This document shows, piece after piece, positions 17,434-25,743 of a DNA stretch of 64,000 nt. The position numbers and the translations under genes are program-made. The DNA is from Ruegeria atlantica (GTDB lineage: Bacteria; Pseudomonadota; Alphaproteobacteria; Rhodobacterales; Rhodobacteraceae): positions 1 through 64,000 of the forward strand of contig NZ_WQBE01000015.1 in NCBI RefSeq assembly GCF_013032005.1, in the 5' to 3' direction. The notes under the pieces are model-generated. The model ran no database searches and was not told the DNA's origin. It saw nothing but the letters and a program-made list of their open reading frames with translations. Position 1 is the stretch's first letter. Each line of letters begins with the position of its first letter.

Positions 17434-19113
17434 CTATTCGGCTGGCATCGTTGATGTTTCGGGATCAACAGTTGATGCAATGCCAGCCGCTTCGCGGCGC
17501 CCATCGTTCCAGATCGCTTTTATCAAAGCAATGCACATCAGCGCCATGACGATAGAGAAAGGTAATGCGCCGATTACCATAGCGGTCTGAATGGCCCCGG
17601 TTCCACCTGAGATCAGAAGGCCTCCAACCACCAATGCCAGCGCAGCGCCCCAGAACATGATATGCGGACGTGCCTTGGGCCCCTCGTCACCAGCCGCGTT
17701 GATCGTATTCACGATTAACACGGCCGAGTCAGCCGAAGTGACAAGGAAGGTCATCAGCAAAATCACGATCACAACCGCCATGGCCCAGGCCAGGAACTCG
17801 GCTATGGGCGCGAGCATGTAGGTGGTCATGGCAAAGATCTTGTCACCATTGGCCGCATCCAGGATCACACCGTTTGCGCCACCGTTCAGTTCAAGGTCGA
17901 TAGCGGTGCCGCCGGCCCATGCAAACCAGACAAAGCACATCAGCGACGGTACGATCATCGCACCCAGCACGAACTCACGGATGGACCGCCCCCGCGAGAT
18001 GCGCGCCAAGAACAATCCGACGAAAGGTGCAAACGCGATCCACCAGGCCCAATAAAACACCGGCCACCAGCCCTGCCATTGTGCCAGCAGGAAAGATTCA
18101 GACCCTTCTACGCCATCCGAGGCGTAAACGTTGAAGCTGAGCCAGGGCAGAGCAACCAGATAGTCCCAGATGCCGACAAAGAATGCCTTGGCGCCAAAGA
18201 ACGTAGCCCCGAACAGGATGAAGAAACCCAGAAGGAAGATCGATAGCGCCATATTAATGTTCGACAGCCACTTGATGCCCTTACCCACACCAGACAGAGC
18301 TGACAGTGTCGAAGCCCCCATGATGACCAGCAACGCGACGATGATGCCCAGCGTTGTGGCTGAACCGTCTGTATTTGCCAGGCCGCCGATGCCGATACGC
18401 GTCAGGCCCGCAACGAACTGCTCAACACCAAAGCCAAGCGTCTGTGCCACACCCAAGATGGTTGCAACGACGGCGACGATATCGATCAGGTGGCCAAGGT
18501 TGCCCGAAAGCGCCTTACCAAAAAGCGGCGTCAGGGATGAGCGGATCGTCAGCGGAAGCCCACGGCGATAGCTGAAGAATGCCAATGCAAGACCTGCAAT
18601 CGCGTAGCACGCCCAAGCGCCCAATCCCCAATGCAGATAGGACCACACGTAGGCAGTGCGCACATTGTCCGCATCTAGGGCTGTAGTGACCCCCTGAATA
18701 ACCGAAGGATTGTTCTTGAAGTGGGCCACGGGTTCCGCCACCGCCCAGGTCAACATCCCAACTCCGATACCTGCACCGAACATCATCGAGAACCATGAGA
18801 AATTCGAGAACTCCGGCTTTTCGCCTTCTACACCCAGGTTCAGACGTCCTGCGGCTGGCCAGATGGCCAAACCAATACAGACGATAACAAACCCGGTTAC
18901 AACCCAGATGTACCAAGCTGCAAACTGAGCCAGAATGGCTGCATTCCAATCGCCAAGGATCCTGCCGGCCTGGGTCGGCCAAACGATGCACCAGACGACC
19001 AGCAAACTAATGATAATCTTACTGATCACCGTGACGTTAACACTGAACCCCCTATAAAAACCGTTGTCAGCGGTCTTAATCGGAAGTTCTGATAGAGGTG
19101 GCTTTATCGCCAT
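17434..19113 (-). CDS. BCCT-family (betaine/carnitine/choline-type) transporter
   Basis: A 559-residue protein with about twelve membrane helices. Signatures are GAGIGVGMLTWAVAEPVAHF, WSYLHWGLGAWACYAIAGLALAFFSYRRG (in part) and the Trp-rich substrate site MCFVWFAWAGGTAID. BCCT carriers import quaternary ammonium or sulfonium solutes such as glycine betaine, choline, carnitine or DMSP, driven by Na+ or H+. The ATG at 19113 is chosen because GGGAGA lies 10 bases upstream and MAIKPPL begins a normal cytoplasmic tail; the longer 33-codon extension is unlikely. Substrate unproven. Confidence 0.9.
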   Translation of the reverse strand: MAIKPPLSELPIKTADNGFYRGFSVNVTVISKIIISLLVVWCIVWPTQAGRILGDWNAAILAQFAAWYIWVVTGFVIVCIGLAIWPAAGRLNLGVEGEKPEFSNFSWFSMMFGAGIGVGMLTWAVAEPVAHFKNNPSVIQGVTTALDADNVRTAYVWSYLHWGLGAWACYAIAGLALAFFSYRRGLPLTIRSSLTPLFGKALSGNLGHLIDIVAVVATILGVAQTLGFGVEQFVAGLTRIGIGGLANTDGSATTLGIIVALLVIMGASTLSALSGVGKGIKWLSNINMALSIFLLGFFILFGATFFGAKAFFVGIWDYLVALPWLSFNVYASDGVEGSESFLLAQWQGWWPVFYWAWWIAFAPFVGLFLARISRGRSIREFVLGAMIVPSLMCFVWFAWAGGTAIDLELNGGANGVILDAANGDKIFAMTTYMLAPIAEFLAWAMAVVIVILLMTFLVTSADSAVLIVNTINAAGDEGPKARPHIMFWGAALALVVGGLLISGGTGAIQTAMVIGALPFSIVMALMCIALIKAIWNDGRREAAGIASTVDPETSTMPAE

Positions 19114-19447
19114 AATCAACTTCTCCCTGTTTTTGATATTCTGGTGGGACAGTCTGCTAGTTTTGACCCGATCGCCCATATTGCCGGGAAACCAGTGAGC
19201 CCAACGATGCACACCAGTTGCATCGTCAATCTCACTGGGTCCGGGGAGTTAAAACGCGCCGAAATTCTTAGCTTCTCAGAGCCAGCGCACGCGTGTGAAT
19301 TTCGTTAATCGGATGGCTGTCCGCACCTATGGCCGCGGTTTTGTTTGGTTATCATTGGCTCCCGTGTTTCTCTCACAGGGCTGCACTCGCGCCCATTGGC
19401 ATAGTTTTTGGTATAAATTTTCTCTCTTTTGCAGTAGCTGAGTAATT
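19114..19447. other. Divergent intergenic region between BCCT carrier and LysR
   Basis: 334 bases with no gene. It must hold the promoters of both the leftward BCCT gene and the rightward LysR gene. A-T-rich sequence just before 19440 (TTTGGTATAAATTTTCTC) looks like a -10 region for the regulator. No clear operator palindrome was found. Confidence 0.4.
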
Positions 19448-20380
19448 ATGGGTGACATTAACAGAGTTAATACCAGTCTAAGCCGAAACCTCGTGGCGCT
19501 TTATGCGTTCGAAATGGTCGCGAAGCATGGAAACTTTACAAGTGCCGGCGACGCTCTCGGGCTGACCCAGTCCTCGATCTCGCAACGGATAAAAGGTTTG
19601 GAGGTCGATCTGGGCGTCGTCCTCTTCAAAAGAGAACACCGGGGCGTTTCACTGACGTATGAGGGGTTGAGGCTTTTGAATGTGGTCAGACCCGCAATGA
19701 CGCAGATGAATTTTGCGGTAAACTCTTTGCTCGAGCGCAAAACTAAACCCAGTGTTCGAATCTCAGCCGATTTTGCGTTCTCAACATTCTGGCTGCTTCC
19801 GCGTCTTGGTTACCTCCGAGAGGAAATCGGGGATGAAATTGAAATTCAGATTTTGGCCTCCACTGTGCCGCCCGGCCTGGATGATACCGATTGCGACATT
19901 CGTATCCATGTTGCACCCAAAGCCCAGATCAAACCTGATGAAATACTACTCTTGGAAGAGGTTGTCGCCGCTGTTTGCAGTCCTCAGCTATTAGAGAAGA
20001 TTGGATCAATCCAAAATCCCGCGGACTTGCTGGATGTTCAACTTCTGAGCCTGTCAAAACCTGCAACCGCAGCGTGGCAAACCTGGCAAGGATGGTTTGA
20101 TAGCCTGGGCATAACTGGCAAAAGAAAGAAAAATTACATCAGTTTCAACAACTATGACATGGTCACCCAGGCTGCTTTGTCTGGTGAAGGTGTCGCATTG
20201 GGGTGGATTGGATTGATTGATGATCTGCTCAGCAAGGGGTCTCTGGTGACCGTTACGGACGATTTAGTCTTCAGCGATGCTGGTTATGTAATGTCTCGAA
20301 GTCATACCAACTCCGGCAGGGGGTCCAGGCTTGTGTTCGACTGGATTGCGGATCAAGTTCTCGCAGCATCTTCGAATTAG
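19448..20380 (+). CDS. LysR-family transcriptional regulator (GcvA-like)
   Basis: A 310-residue LysR regulator: helix-turn-helix at about residues 30-60 (FTSAGDALGLTQSSISQRIKGLE, in part) and a C-terminal substrate-binding fold with PATAAWQTWQGWFD, a pattern of the GcvA subgroup. It is divergent from the BCCT transporter, the obvious candidate target. The ATG at 19448 lacks a strong ribosome-binding site, but the domain begins within 20 residues. Confidence 0.87.
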   Translation: MGDINRVNTSLSRNLVALYAFEMVAKHGNFTSAGDALGLTQSSISQRIKGLEVDLGVVLFKREHRGVSLTYEGLRLLNVVRPAMTQMNFAVNSLLERKTKPSVRISADFAFSTFWLLPRLGYLREEIGDEIEIQILASTVPPGLDDTDCDIRIHVAPKAQIKPDEILLLEEVVAAVCSPQLLEKIGSIQNPADLLDVQLLSLSKPATAAWQTWQGWFDSLGITGKRKKNYISFNNYDMVTQAALSGEGVALGWIGLIDDLLSKGSLVTVTDDLVFSDAGYVMSRSHTNSGRGSRLVFDWIADQVLAASSN

Positions 20381-20616
20381 AACGTCGCTGAGTTGTTCAG
20401 TCAGCTCGGCCATAACGTCAGGTCAATTCGAAAACTACGGCAATACTACAACAACATGAAGCGGCATTGAAAACTTGCTTTCTTCTCGCTTTACGGAATT
20501 GCAAAGTCTGGTCGCGAATGTCGGCTACGGGCTGAAACAGCCAAGTATGCAACCCGTAGAAAATGACTGCTGTGGGCCAAAGCTGCCGAAAACTGACCCG
20601 GTCCTAAGGTGTTTTG

Positions 20617-20835
20617 TCAACCACGGGCGCGCATCTCCAAAGCGTCTTGTGTAGTTAGAATGTGTCCCGCGTAACCCCATGAACCGCTGCTTACCTCTAG
20701 CAACCGGACAGACGTTCCATTTTGTATTGTTTGCCCGGCGACTTCGCCGAAGGCCTTGGTGACATTTTGTATTATCTTGCCTTTTTCTTCTGCCGAAAAC
20801 ACACCTTCAAGTACCTGAATTTCAATTGAGGGCAT
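20617..20835 (-). CDS. 4-oxalocrotonate tautomerase family protein
   Basis: A 72-residue protein starting MPSIEIQVLEGVFS. In tautomerase-superfamily enzymes the Pro after the initiator Met is the catalytic base, so the ATG at 20835 (GGAG upstream) must be the true start rather than the one four codons earlier. FSAEEKGKIIQNVTKAFGEVAG is the usual helix (in part). It keto-enolises small 2-oxo acids or related substrates; the natural one is unknown. Divergent from the thioesterase gene. Confidence 0.8.
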   Translation of the reverse strand: MPSIEIQVLEGVFSAEEKGKIIQNVTKAFGEVAGQTIQNGTSVRLLEVSSGSWGYAGHILTTQDALEMRARG

Positions 20836-20956
20836 CGCACACTCCATTTCTTAAGACTTACCAAAATGCTGGTCTATACTTGGTCGATTGTTCGACAAGA
20901 TGACATGCAATGCCCATTCTTGTAAGAATCCTATGCAGTTCGAGAGGAGCAACTAC

Positions 20957-21382
20957 ATGTCAGCAATGGTTTCATTCCGCTCGGTTGTTGATCCAACGGA
21001 TTGCGATTTTCTTGGACATATGAATGTTTCGAGGTACTTCGCCGCATGTTCCGACGGTGTTTTAGCCATTCAATCTGAAATGGGGTTAACCGCAAACGAT
21101 ATGCGAACGGGCCGCCGTGTTTCATTCGCCGTAGTCAACGCTCAAAGCGATTTCCGCGCAGAGCTTACTGCTGGTGAATCGATACGGCTGGAGACGGAAG
21201 TTGTAGCGATTGGCTCCAAATCCATGACCTTTAGACATCGGCTTTTTCGAGCTGACGGCAACAAAATAGCGTTCGAAACCGAATTCAAATGCGTACTGCT
21301 AAGCCTCGAAACCCGCCAAGCCACAGAGATACCCGATGACGTTCGCAAACGTGCAACCAAATGGTTGGGGAATCCAACCTGA
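20957..21382 (+). CDS. Hotdog-fold acyl-CoA thioesterase-like protein
   Basis: A 141-residue hotdog protein. TDCDFLGHMNVSRYFAACSDG matches the 4-HBT/betainyl-CoA-thioesterase-type opening (D....GHMN...Y), with the Asp/His region forming the active site on the central helix. GAGAGGAGCAACTAC ahead of the ATG at 20957 is a strong ribosome-binding site, so the longer 164-residue version is rejected. With a BCCT carrier nearby, a role in carnitine or betaine breakdown is possible but unsupported by other pathway genes here. Confidence 0.72.
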   Translation: MSAMVSFRSVVDPTDCDFLGHMNVSRYFAACSDGVLAIQSEMGLTANDMRTGRRVSFAVVNAQSDFRAELTAGESIRLETEVVAIGSKSMTFRHRLFRADGNKIAFETEFKCVLLSLETRQATEIPDDVRKRATKWLGNPT

Positions 21383-21473
21383 ATGACCAGAAAGTCCCGA
21401 ATTGCGTTGGTTCACTCCGACCAATCTTAGCGCCGTACATCAATCGGTGGCTTTGGTCAGCATCGCTAGAATT

Positions 21474-21524
21474 ACAAAGCTCGGTTTTGAAGGTCCGCTT
21501 TGGGCTGCGATCTGTCGCAGACAT
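21474..21524. repeat. Direct repeat flanking the GNAT gene, left copy
   Basis: About 51 bases matching 22284-22334 at roughly 39 of 51 positions, same orientation. The most conserved core is TTTGGGCTGCGATC preceded by GTTTTGAA. The two copies bracket the acetyltransferase gene at 21670. A weaker relative may lie near 37824-37855 (GCGCTTTGGGC). Confidence 0.55.
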
Positions 21525-21669
21525 TGTATGCAGAAAATGTCTGCAGTGAGCCCAATGCAGTCATCCATCGTTGCTTGAGCAGGACAATAAATTGCGCATT
21601 TGACAACAAGTATTTACGGCCCTCATGCTAAAATTTGGAAATCGAAGTGGAACGACCAAAGGTAATTTC

Positions 21670-22242
21670 ATGTTTAGATCATCAACCCGAAGTGAAGCAG
21701 AAAGTTTGTTAAGCGGACTTGCTCTTGGATTTTCTGCGGACCCATTCATGCGTTGGCTGTATCCTGAACCTGCCGATTTCCTCTCCCACTTCCCGCGAGT
21801 AATGGACTTCTTTGGAGGGCGTGCATTTGAACAGGGCAGCGCGTTTCGAAACGATGATTTCACCGCTGGCGCACTTTGGCTTCCGCCAAGCATTCACCCT
21901 GATGAAGAACGGCTTGTCGCCTGTTTTGAGCAGACGGTCTCACCAGAAAAGCATGATGCGTTGTTCGAAACCTTTGGGCAGATGGACAATTATCATCCCG
22001 ATGAGGACTGCTGGCATTTAGCTTTTATTGCGGTCGACCCAATTCGCCAAGGAAAAGGGTTGGGTTCCGCGTTGCTTGAATGCTGCCTCAAACGTTGTGA
22101 CGAAGATGGAAGACCTGCTTACTTAGAGTCGACAAACCCTACAAATCTATCGCTGTATAAGCGCTATGGTTTTCAAGAGATGGGTCTAATCAAAGCCGAC
22201 CAAGCCCCACCCCTATTTCCGATGTTTCGAGCCGCCCAATAG
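21670..22242 (+). CDS. GNAT-family N-acetyltransferase
   Basis: A 190-residue GNAT protein. WHLAFIAVDPIRQGKGLGSALLE contains the acetyl-CoA pyrophosphate loop (RQGKGLGS, the Q/RxxGxG/A motif), and NLSLYKRYGFQEMG is the C-terminal GNAT strand-helix. The N-terminal part (DPFMRWLYPEPADF) is characteristic of a subgroup common in actinobacteria and alphaproteobacteria with unknown acceptors. ATG at 21670 is favoured over 21625 because AAAGGTAA precedes it. It sits between two copies of a direct repeat, which suggests a separately acquired cassette. Confidence 0.8.
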   Translation: MFRSSTRSEAESLLSGLALGFSADPFMRWLYPEPADFLSHFPRVMDFFGGRAFEQGSAFRNDDFTAGALWLPPSIHPDEERLVACFEQTVSPEKHDALFETFGQMDNYHPDEDCWHLAFIAVDPIRQGKGLGSALLECCLKRCDEDGRPAYLESTNPTNLSLYKRYGFQEMGLIKADQAPPLFPMFRAAQ

Positions 22243-22283
22243 CGATAGAACAAACGGCTGCATTGTCCGCTTCTCGGAAAACT

Positions 22284-22334
22284 GCAAAGTCTAGTTTTGA
22301 ATTTCCGGTTTGGGCTGCGATCGGTCACAGATAC
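22284..22334. repeat. Direct repeat flanking the GNAT gene, right copy
   Basis: Partner of 21474-21524, in the same orientation, 810 bases away. It falls in the leader of the DMT transporter. An ATG-started extension of that transporter frame would translate this repeat, which argues for the downstream start at 22425. Confidence 0.55.
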
Positions 22335-22424
22335 GCGTCGCGGATATCTGAGCGAACTGCCATGTCGCAAAGCGACGTGACCTATTCTTTGACCCATGGT
22401 AGTGGCCCTGTGAAAGGGCACTCC

Positions 22425-23411
22425 ATGACAGCGGAACAAAAACTACAAAACCCGACAGCTGGTATTGTGTTCGTGCTGATCGGAATATTGGCGATTTCTG
22501 TCAATGACATGCTGATCAAATTCCTGTCTGGCGGTTACCCCTTGCACCAGATGGTGTTTACAAGATCGTTGATCGGGATCGGGTTCAGCTTTGCCCTGGT
22601 CCAGATGGAGGGCGGTTGGCGCATCCTGAAAACCGATCAGCCGGGACTTCACCTTGTGCGCGGTTTGCTGATTGTCATTGCCAATCTGACGTTCTTTACG
22701 GCCCTGGCGGTAATGCCGCTGGCGGAAGCCACCGCTGTTTTCTTCGTAGCCCCCTTGATGATCACCTTGCTGAGTATCCCATTGCTTGGCGAAAAAGTTG
22801 GGCCGATGCGGATTGGTGCTGTGCTTGTGGGATTTTTGGGCGTGGTGATCATGACTCGCCCATGGGAGGCCGGCGGCGAGCGTGAAGTTGGTCTGTTGAT
22901 GTATGCCTTACCGGTTCTTGCTGCATTTACCTATGCCCTCAACAACGTGATGACCCGTTTTCTAGGCGCAAAGTCCAAAGCCTCAGCAATGGCCGTGTAC
23001 ATTCAGGCGTGCTTTATCGTTGTCAGTCTGTTGTTCTGGTCAGTGGCAGGGGATGGCCGTTTTGCGAGCGAGCTCGAGAACGATAGCCTGATCTTCTTAC
23101 TGCGTGCGTGGGTTTGGCCCGAAGGGGCTGACCGCTGGTTGTTTATTGGCCTCGGATTCAATTCTGCAATTGTCGGGTATTGCCTTGGCCAGGCCTACCG
23201 AATGGCAGACGCAGCTACTGTGGCACCGTTTGAATATGTCGGTCTTCCCATGGCTATTTTTTGGGGATGGGTCATCTGGGGCGAACTCCCAAACCTGCCT
23301 GTCGCAGTCGGTATTTCACTGATCTTGGGGTCAGGACTGTTTGTCTTTTTGCGCGAGCGTCAGAAAAAGAGGCACGTTGTTACTGAAAAGAGAGTGCACC
23401 GTCGGTATTAG
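22425..23411 (+). CDS. DMT-superfamily (EamA) transporter
   Basis: A 328-residue membrane protein with two EamA halves and about ten helices. GGYPLHQMVFTRSLIGIGF and MPLAEATAVFFVAPLMITLLS (both in part) are typical of the first half, and ADAATVAPFEYVGLPMAIFWGW of the second. DMT carriers export metabolites such as amino acids or their derivatives; the substrate is not predictable. The ATG at 22425 starts just before the first helix. A decayed copy of a related gene lies at 25518-25700 on the other strand. Confidence 0.85.
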   Translation: MTAEQKLQNPTAGIVFVLIGILAISVNDMLIKFLSGGYPLHQMVFTRSLIGIGFSFALVQMEGGWRILKTDQPGLHLVRGLLIVIANLTFFTALAVMPLAEATAVFFVAPLMITLLSIPLLGEKVGPMRIGAVLVGFLGVVIMTRPWEAGGEREVGLLMYALPVLAAFTYALNNVMTRFLGAKSKASAMAVYIQACFIVVSLLFWSVAGDGRFASELENDSLIFLLRAWVWPEGADRWLFIGLGFNSAIVGYCLGQAYRMADAATVAPFEYVGLPMAIFWGWVIWGELPNLPVAVGISLILGSGLFVFLRERQKKRHVVTEKRVHRRY

Positions 23412-23519
23412 GTGCCAAATCAATTCTGGCCAAAAGCCGCTCAAAAATACCTTGGGATATTGAATATCAATCACAGTTGAGCACTGATGAATCTTGTCAT
23501 TAATGAGATGAGAATTTTG

Positions 23520-23987
23520 ATGCGATACACAGTCATTCTTGCTGCGCTAATTCTTACCGCTTGCGGCAATGAACCCGCAGAGCCTTTGACGCGACTTTAT
23601 CCCGGTGAAACCCCTGAGCTGCGCGTGATGATCAACGAAACCGCGGACGCAAACGGTGTACCGCGGAGCCTCGTACACCGTGTGATCCAGCGAGAAAGCG
23701 ACTACCGCCCCAATGCCCGAAATGGTCCCTATTACGGGCTGATGCAGATTCTGCCTGCTACTGCGCGCCAGATGGGATTTCGCGGACAGCCTTCCGACCT
23801 CTTGGACGCTCAGACCAATCTAACATACGCCATTAGATATTTGCGTGGTGCTTGGATGGTTTCAGATGGAAATGAGCCCGAAGCGGTCATGTGGTATGCC
23901 CGAGGGTATTATTACGAGGCGCGAAACAGATGCATGCTTGTGGCCACCGGGCTTAGGGATACTGAGGTGCGAAAGTACTGCGGATGA
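23520..23987 (+). CDS. Lipoprotein lytic transglycosylase (SLT domain)
   Basis: A 155-residue protein with a lipoprotein signal (RYTVILAALILTACG, lipobox LTAC) and a compact SLT domain: VHRVIQRESDYRPNARNG holds the catalytic Glu (RES), YGLMQILPATARQMGF the GLMQ motif, and AIRYLRGAW the helix that closes the site. Such enzymes cut the glycan strands of peptidoglycan to 1,6-anhydromuropeptides. The domain is short for the family and ends with a Cys-containing tail. Start at 23520 puts the signal peptide at the N-terminus; an in-frame ATG 11 codons upstream is possible. Confidence 0.85.
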   Translation: MRYTVILAALILTACGNEPAEPLTRLYPGETPELRVMINETADANGVPRSLVHRVIQRESDYRPNARNGPYYGLMQILPATARQMGFRGQPSDLLDAQTNLTYAIRYLRGAWMVSDGNEPEAVMWYARGYYYEARNRCMLVATGLRDTEVRKYCG

Positions 23988-24759
23988 AGCCTTCTCTGAC
24001 ATTCTTATTCCCCTCTGGAACTGAGGCTTTTGGGCAAATTGCTAACTTTGAGTTATTTGTCATGGCCCCGGAAAAGCTAGTTGTCGGGCGTGCGAGCGCT
24101 TCCTCAGGAGAGGCTCCAATTCTGCAAACGACCTAGTCCTCCGGGGCAAGTAGTTTGCACTGGTGTGGAAAGACGGGAGACTGGCACCGAAATTCCTACC
24201 TGTGCGTTGCTTTAGGTGTCGTCTGGTGACACGCCCTGCCTATTATCAGAAGTTGGTTCAATCTCCCGAATTGCCAACTCCGCGATTTTTCGAACCAGAT
24301 ACCAAACGCTGCTCCGGCGTGTATGCCCCTTGATCCAGCCAGTCACACCCTGAGCCGGGATCCTACCGCTAGTGTGGATGAGGATCTGGCGCGATTGCGC
24401 AGGCAGATGATGGCTGTGTTTGAGCGGTGAAGTCTGTTTGACAGAAATATGCAGAAACCGAGTTTGTTGAATTTCCGCTACGCGTAGCGGCAGATAACAG
24501 ATTTGCAGAGCAGTTGTACTTGTCGGTGGGATTTTCTCCAACGGGTATCGGTATTCGAAGACCTAGTTAGTACCCGTATTTCAGTATGCTCTTGGCCATT
24601 CGTATTTATGGATGGGCTGCTTGGTATTGTCTCTGAATTCTCAGAAGAAAATAGACATTTAAGTGCCCTGATCTCGCTATTCTTGCCGGAGGCAGAAAAA
24701 GCAGGGGAGACACGAATTTGCCAGATGCTGTACGACGTATAAGTGACCAAAAGCTAACA
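23988..24759. other. Gene-poor interval with possible coding debris
   Basis: About 770 bases without a convincing gene. Two short stretches look protein-like. On the minus strand, within 24212-24380, a frame reads GVTGWIKGHTRRSSVWYLVRK. On the plus strand, ending at 24428, another reads SVDEDLARLRRQMMAVFER-stop. A plus-strand 44-codon frame at 24608-24742 begins MDGLLGIVSEFSEE. None has a clear start or known family; I read the interval as decayed genes. Confidence 0.4.
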
Positions 24760-25179
24760 CTAAGCTGCCATCAGACCACCAGCATCGCCTGCGATACCGA
24801 CTATGCAATCATCGCCAATTTGAATGCGATTTGCCGGGCTTTCCCCTCCGAGTTCCAGTTTCGGTGTGGTTAACCAGAACGCGCATTGCCACGGGGTCAT
24901 TTCACGTGGCAGGGCTTTCAACACTTTTTCCATCAAAGGAAGCGGGGTTCCATCCTGAGCAAACTGGAAAGATGGATAGGCGTTGGCTCCTTTGTAAGGT
25001 AAAGAAAGTACCTTCCCGGTTCGTGTCCAGATGTCGGCTATCCGCGTGATCTGCCAGGAGCCTTTCTGCCATTGTGCGTGCACGCCTACATCGTCCAGCA
25101 ACGGATACTCACGCGCAAAATCATCCATCCGGATGTCATTGACCGCGCAACAATGCCCCTCGAAATTATGCAAATACAT
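24760..25179 (-). CDS. Small protein resembling the C-terminal domain of Xre/MbcA/ParS antitoxins (orphan)
   Basis: A 139-residue protein of unproven function. The second half reads YPSFQF...GTPLPLMEKVLKALP..MTPWQCAFWLTTPKLELGGESPANRI, split here into its key parts: a Pro-rich strand, a helix, then PWQ.AFWL.TP...LGG..P. That order resembles the DUF2384-type toxin-binding domain of MbcA/ParS/Xre antitoxins. No RES-domain toxin and no N-terminal DNA-binding domain are present. The start at 25179 has only a weak ribosome-binding site. Confidence 0.5.
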   Translation of the reverse strand: MYLHNFEGHCCAVNDIRMDDFAREYPLLDDVGVHAQWQKGSWQITRIADIWTRTGKVLSLPYKGANAYPSFQFAQDGTPLPLMEKVLKALPREMTPWQCAFWLTTPKLELGGESPANRIQIGDDCIVGIAGDAGGLMAA

Positions 25180-25517
25180 CTACTTACTCACTGAACTCAC
25201 TAACAACTCATGAAACGATACTGCCAAAAAACCGTTCTAACCAAAGTTAAGAAGTTCACATTGGGCAAATTAAACTTCAGCTAACCTCGTTTTTTTTACC
25301 TAGCGCACTGAAATTACTGTTGGTTTGCTTACGATGACCCGCCGTTCTGATGCTCGTAAAACCAGTTCTGAATTCCTGGCTTTGTTACTCATTGGAGTAG
25401 TAATCCTCACAAGATGAGGGCATTGGCCATGAATCTACCGAACCAATCTCTGGTTTGAGAGTGATCAAGATCAGCGCGTTGGACAAAGCCGCCAGTCACT
25501 CAGTCCAGTGTTGGAAA

Positions 25518-25700
25518 CTAGTACCGAGCGCGGGCTCTCTTTTCTACGATCGCGATCCTCCTCGTCTGACACTCCCGCAAAAAGAAAAACAGTCCTGATC
25601 CTAAGATTAGCGTGACACCAACCGGGATGGGGAGGTTTTGTATCTCTACCGACCTAAATTCCTTTCTCTGGTCACAATACGGACTGACCATTCCAAAAAT
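25518..25700 (-). pseudogene. Decayed C-terminal fragment of a DMT (EamA) transporter
   Basis: Reading leftward to a TAG at 25518-25520, the frame encodes NLPIPVGVTLILGSGLFFFL, then RECQTRRIAIVEKRARARY. The intact transporter at 22425-23411 ends NLPVAVGISLILGSGLFVFL, then RERQKKRHVVTEKRVHRRY, so the relationship is clear at protein and DNA level. Upstream, the sequence still matches the AIFWGW region but only with small frame-breaking indels (ATTTTTGGAATGG), so the gene is dead and everything before the last two helices is gone. Confidence 0.65.
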
Positions 25701-25723
25701 CTCCTACCGCCACCTTGAATTTC

Positions 25724-25742
25724 TGGACCAATCATTCCAAAT
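25724..25742. promoter_or_regulatory. TetR operator at the regulator's own start
   Basis: TGGACCAATCATTCCAAAT directly abuts the tetR-like ATG. It matches the reverse complement of the perfect palindrome at 26411-26432 (TTGGACCAATCAGTCCAAT) at about 16 of 19 positions. A weaker match, GGACTGACCATTCCAA, lies at 25681-25696. This suggests negative autoregulation. Confidence 0.55.
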
Positions 25743-25743
25743 C

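Larger units (their letters stand above)
25180..25743. other. Intergenic interval upstream of tetR-like gene
   Basis: About 560 bases. The right part holds a decayed minus-strand transporter end (25518-25700) and TetR operator sequences next to the regulator start. The left part has a 27-codon plus-strand frame at 25334-25417 whose product would be MTRRSDARKTSSEF plus a short hydrophobic helix (LALLLIGVVILT), but no ribosome-binding site precedes it. A T8 run at 25291-25298 is the only notable homopolymer. Confidence 0.4.

Noticed and set aside
20485..20600. Third copy of the TTTGGGCTGC repeat family
   Set aside because: Only scattered blocks (GCAAAGTCTGG, GGGCTG) match; no convincing alignment with 21474 or 22284.
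24212..24541. Minus-strand 109-codon frame as an intact gene
   Set aside because: The middle (GVTGWIKGHTRR..WYLVRK) looks protein-like, but the N-terminal part is random-looking and there is no ribosome-binding site; kept only as possible debris.
25334..25417. A 27-codon frame encoding a possible small membrane peptide
   Set aside because: No ribosome-binding site and it lies in a decayed interval; one short hydrophobic run is not enough.
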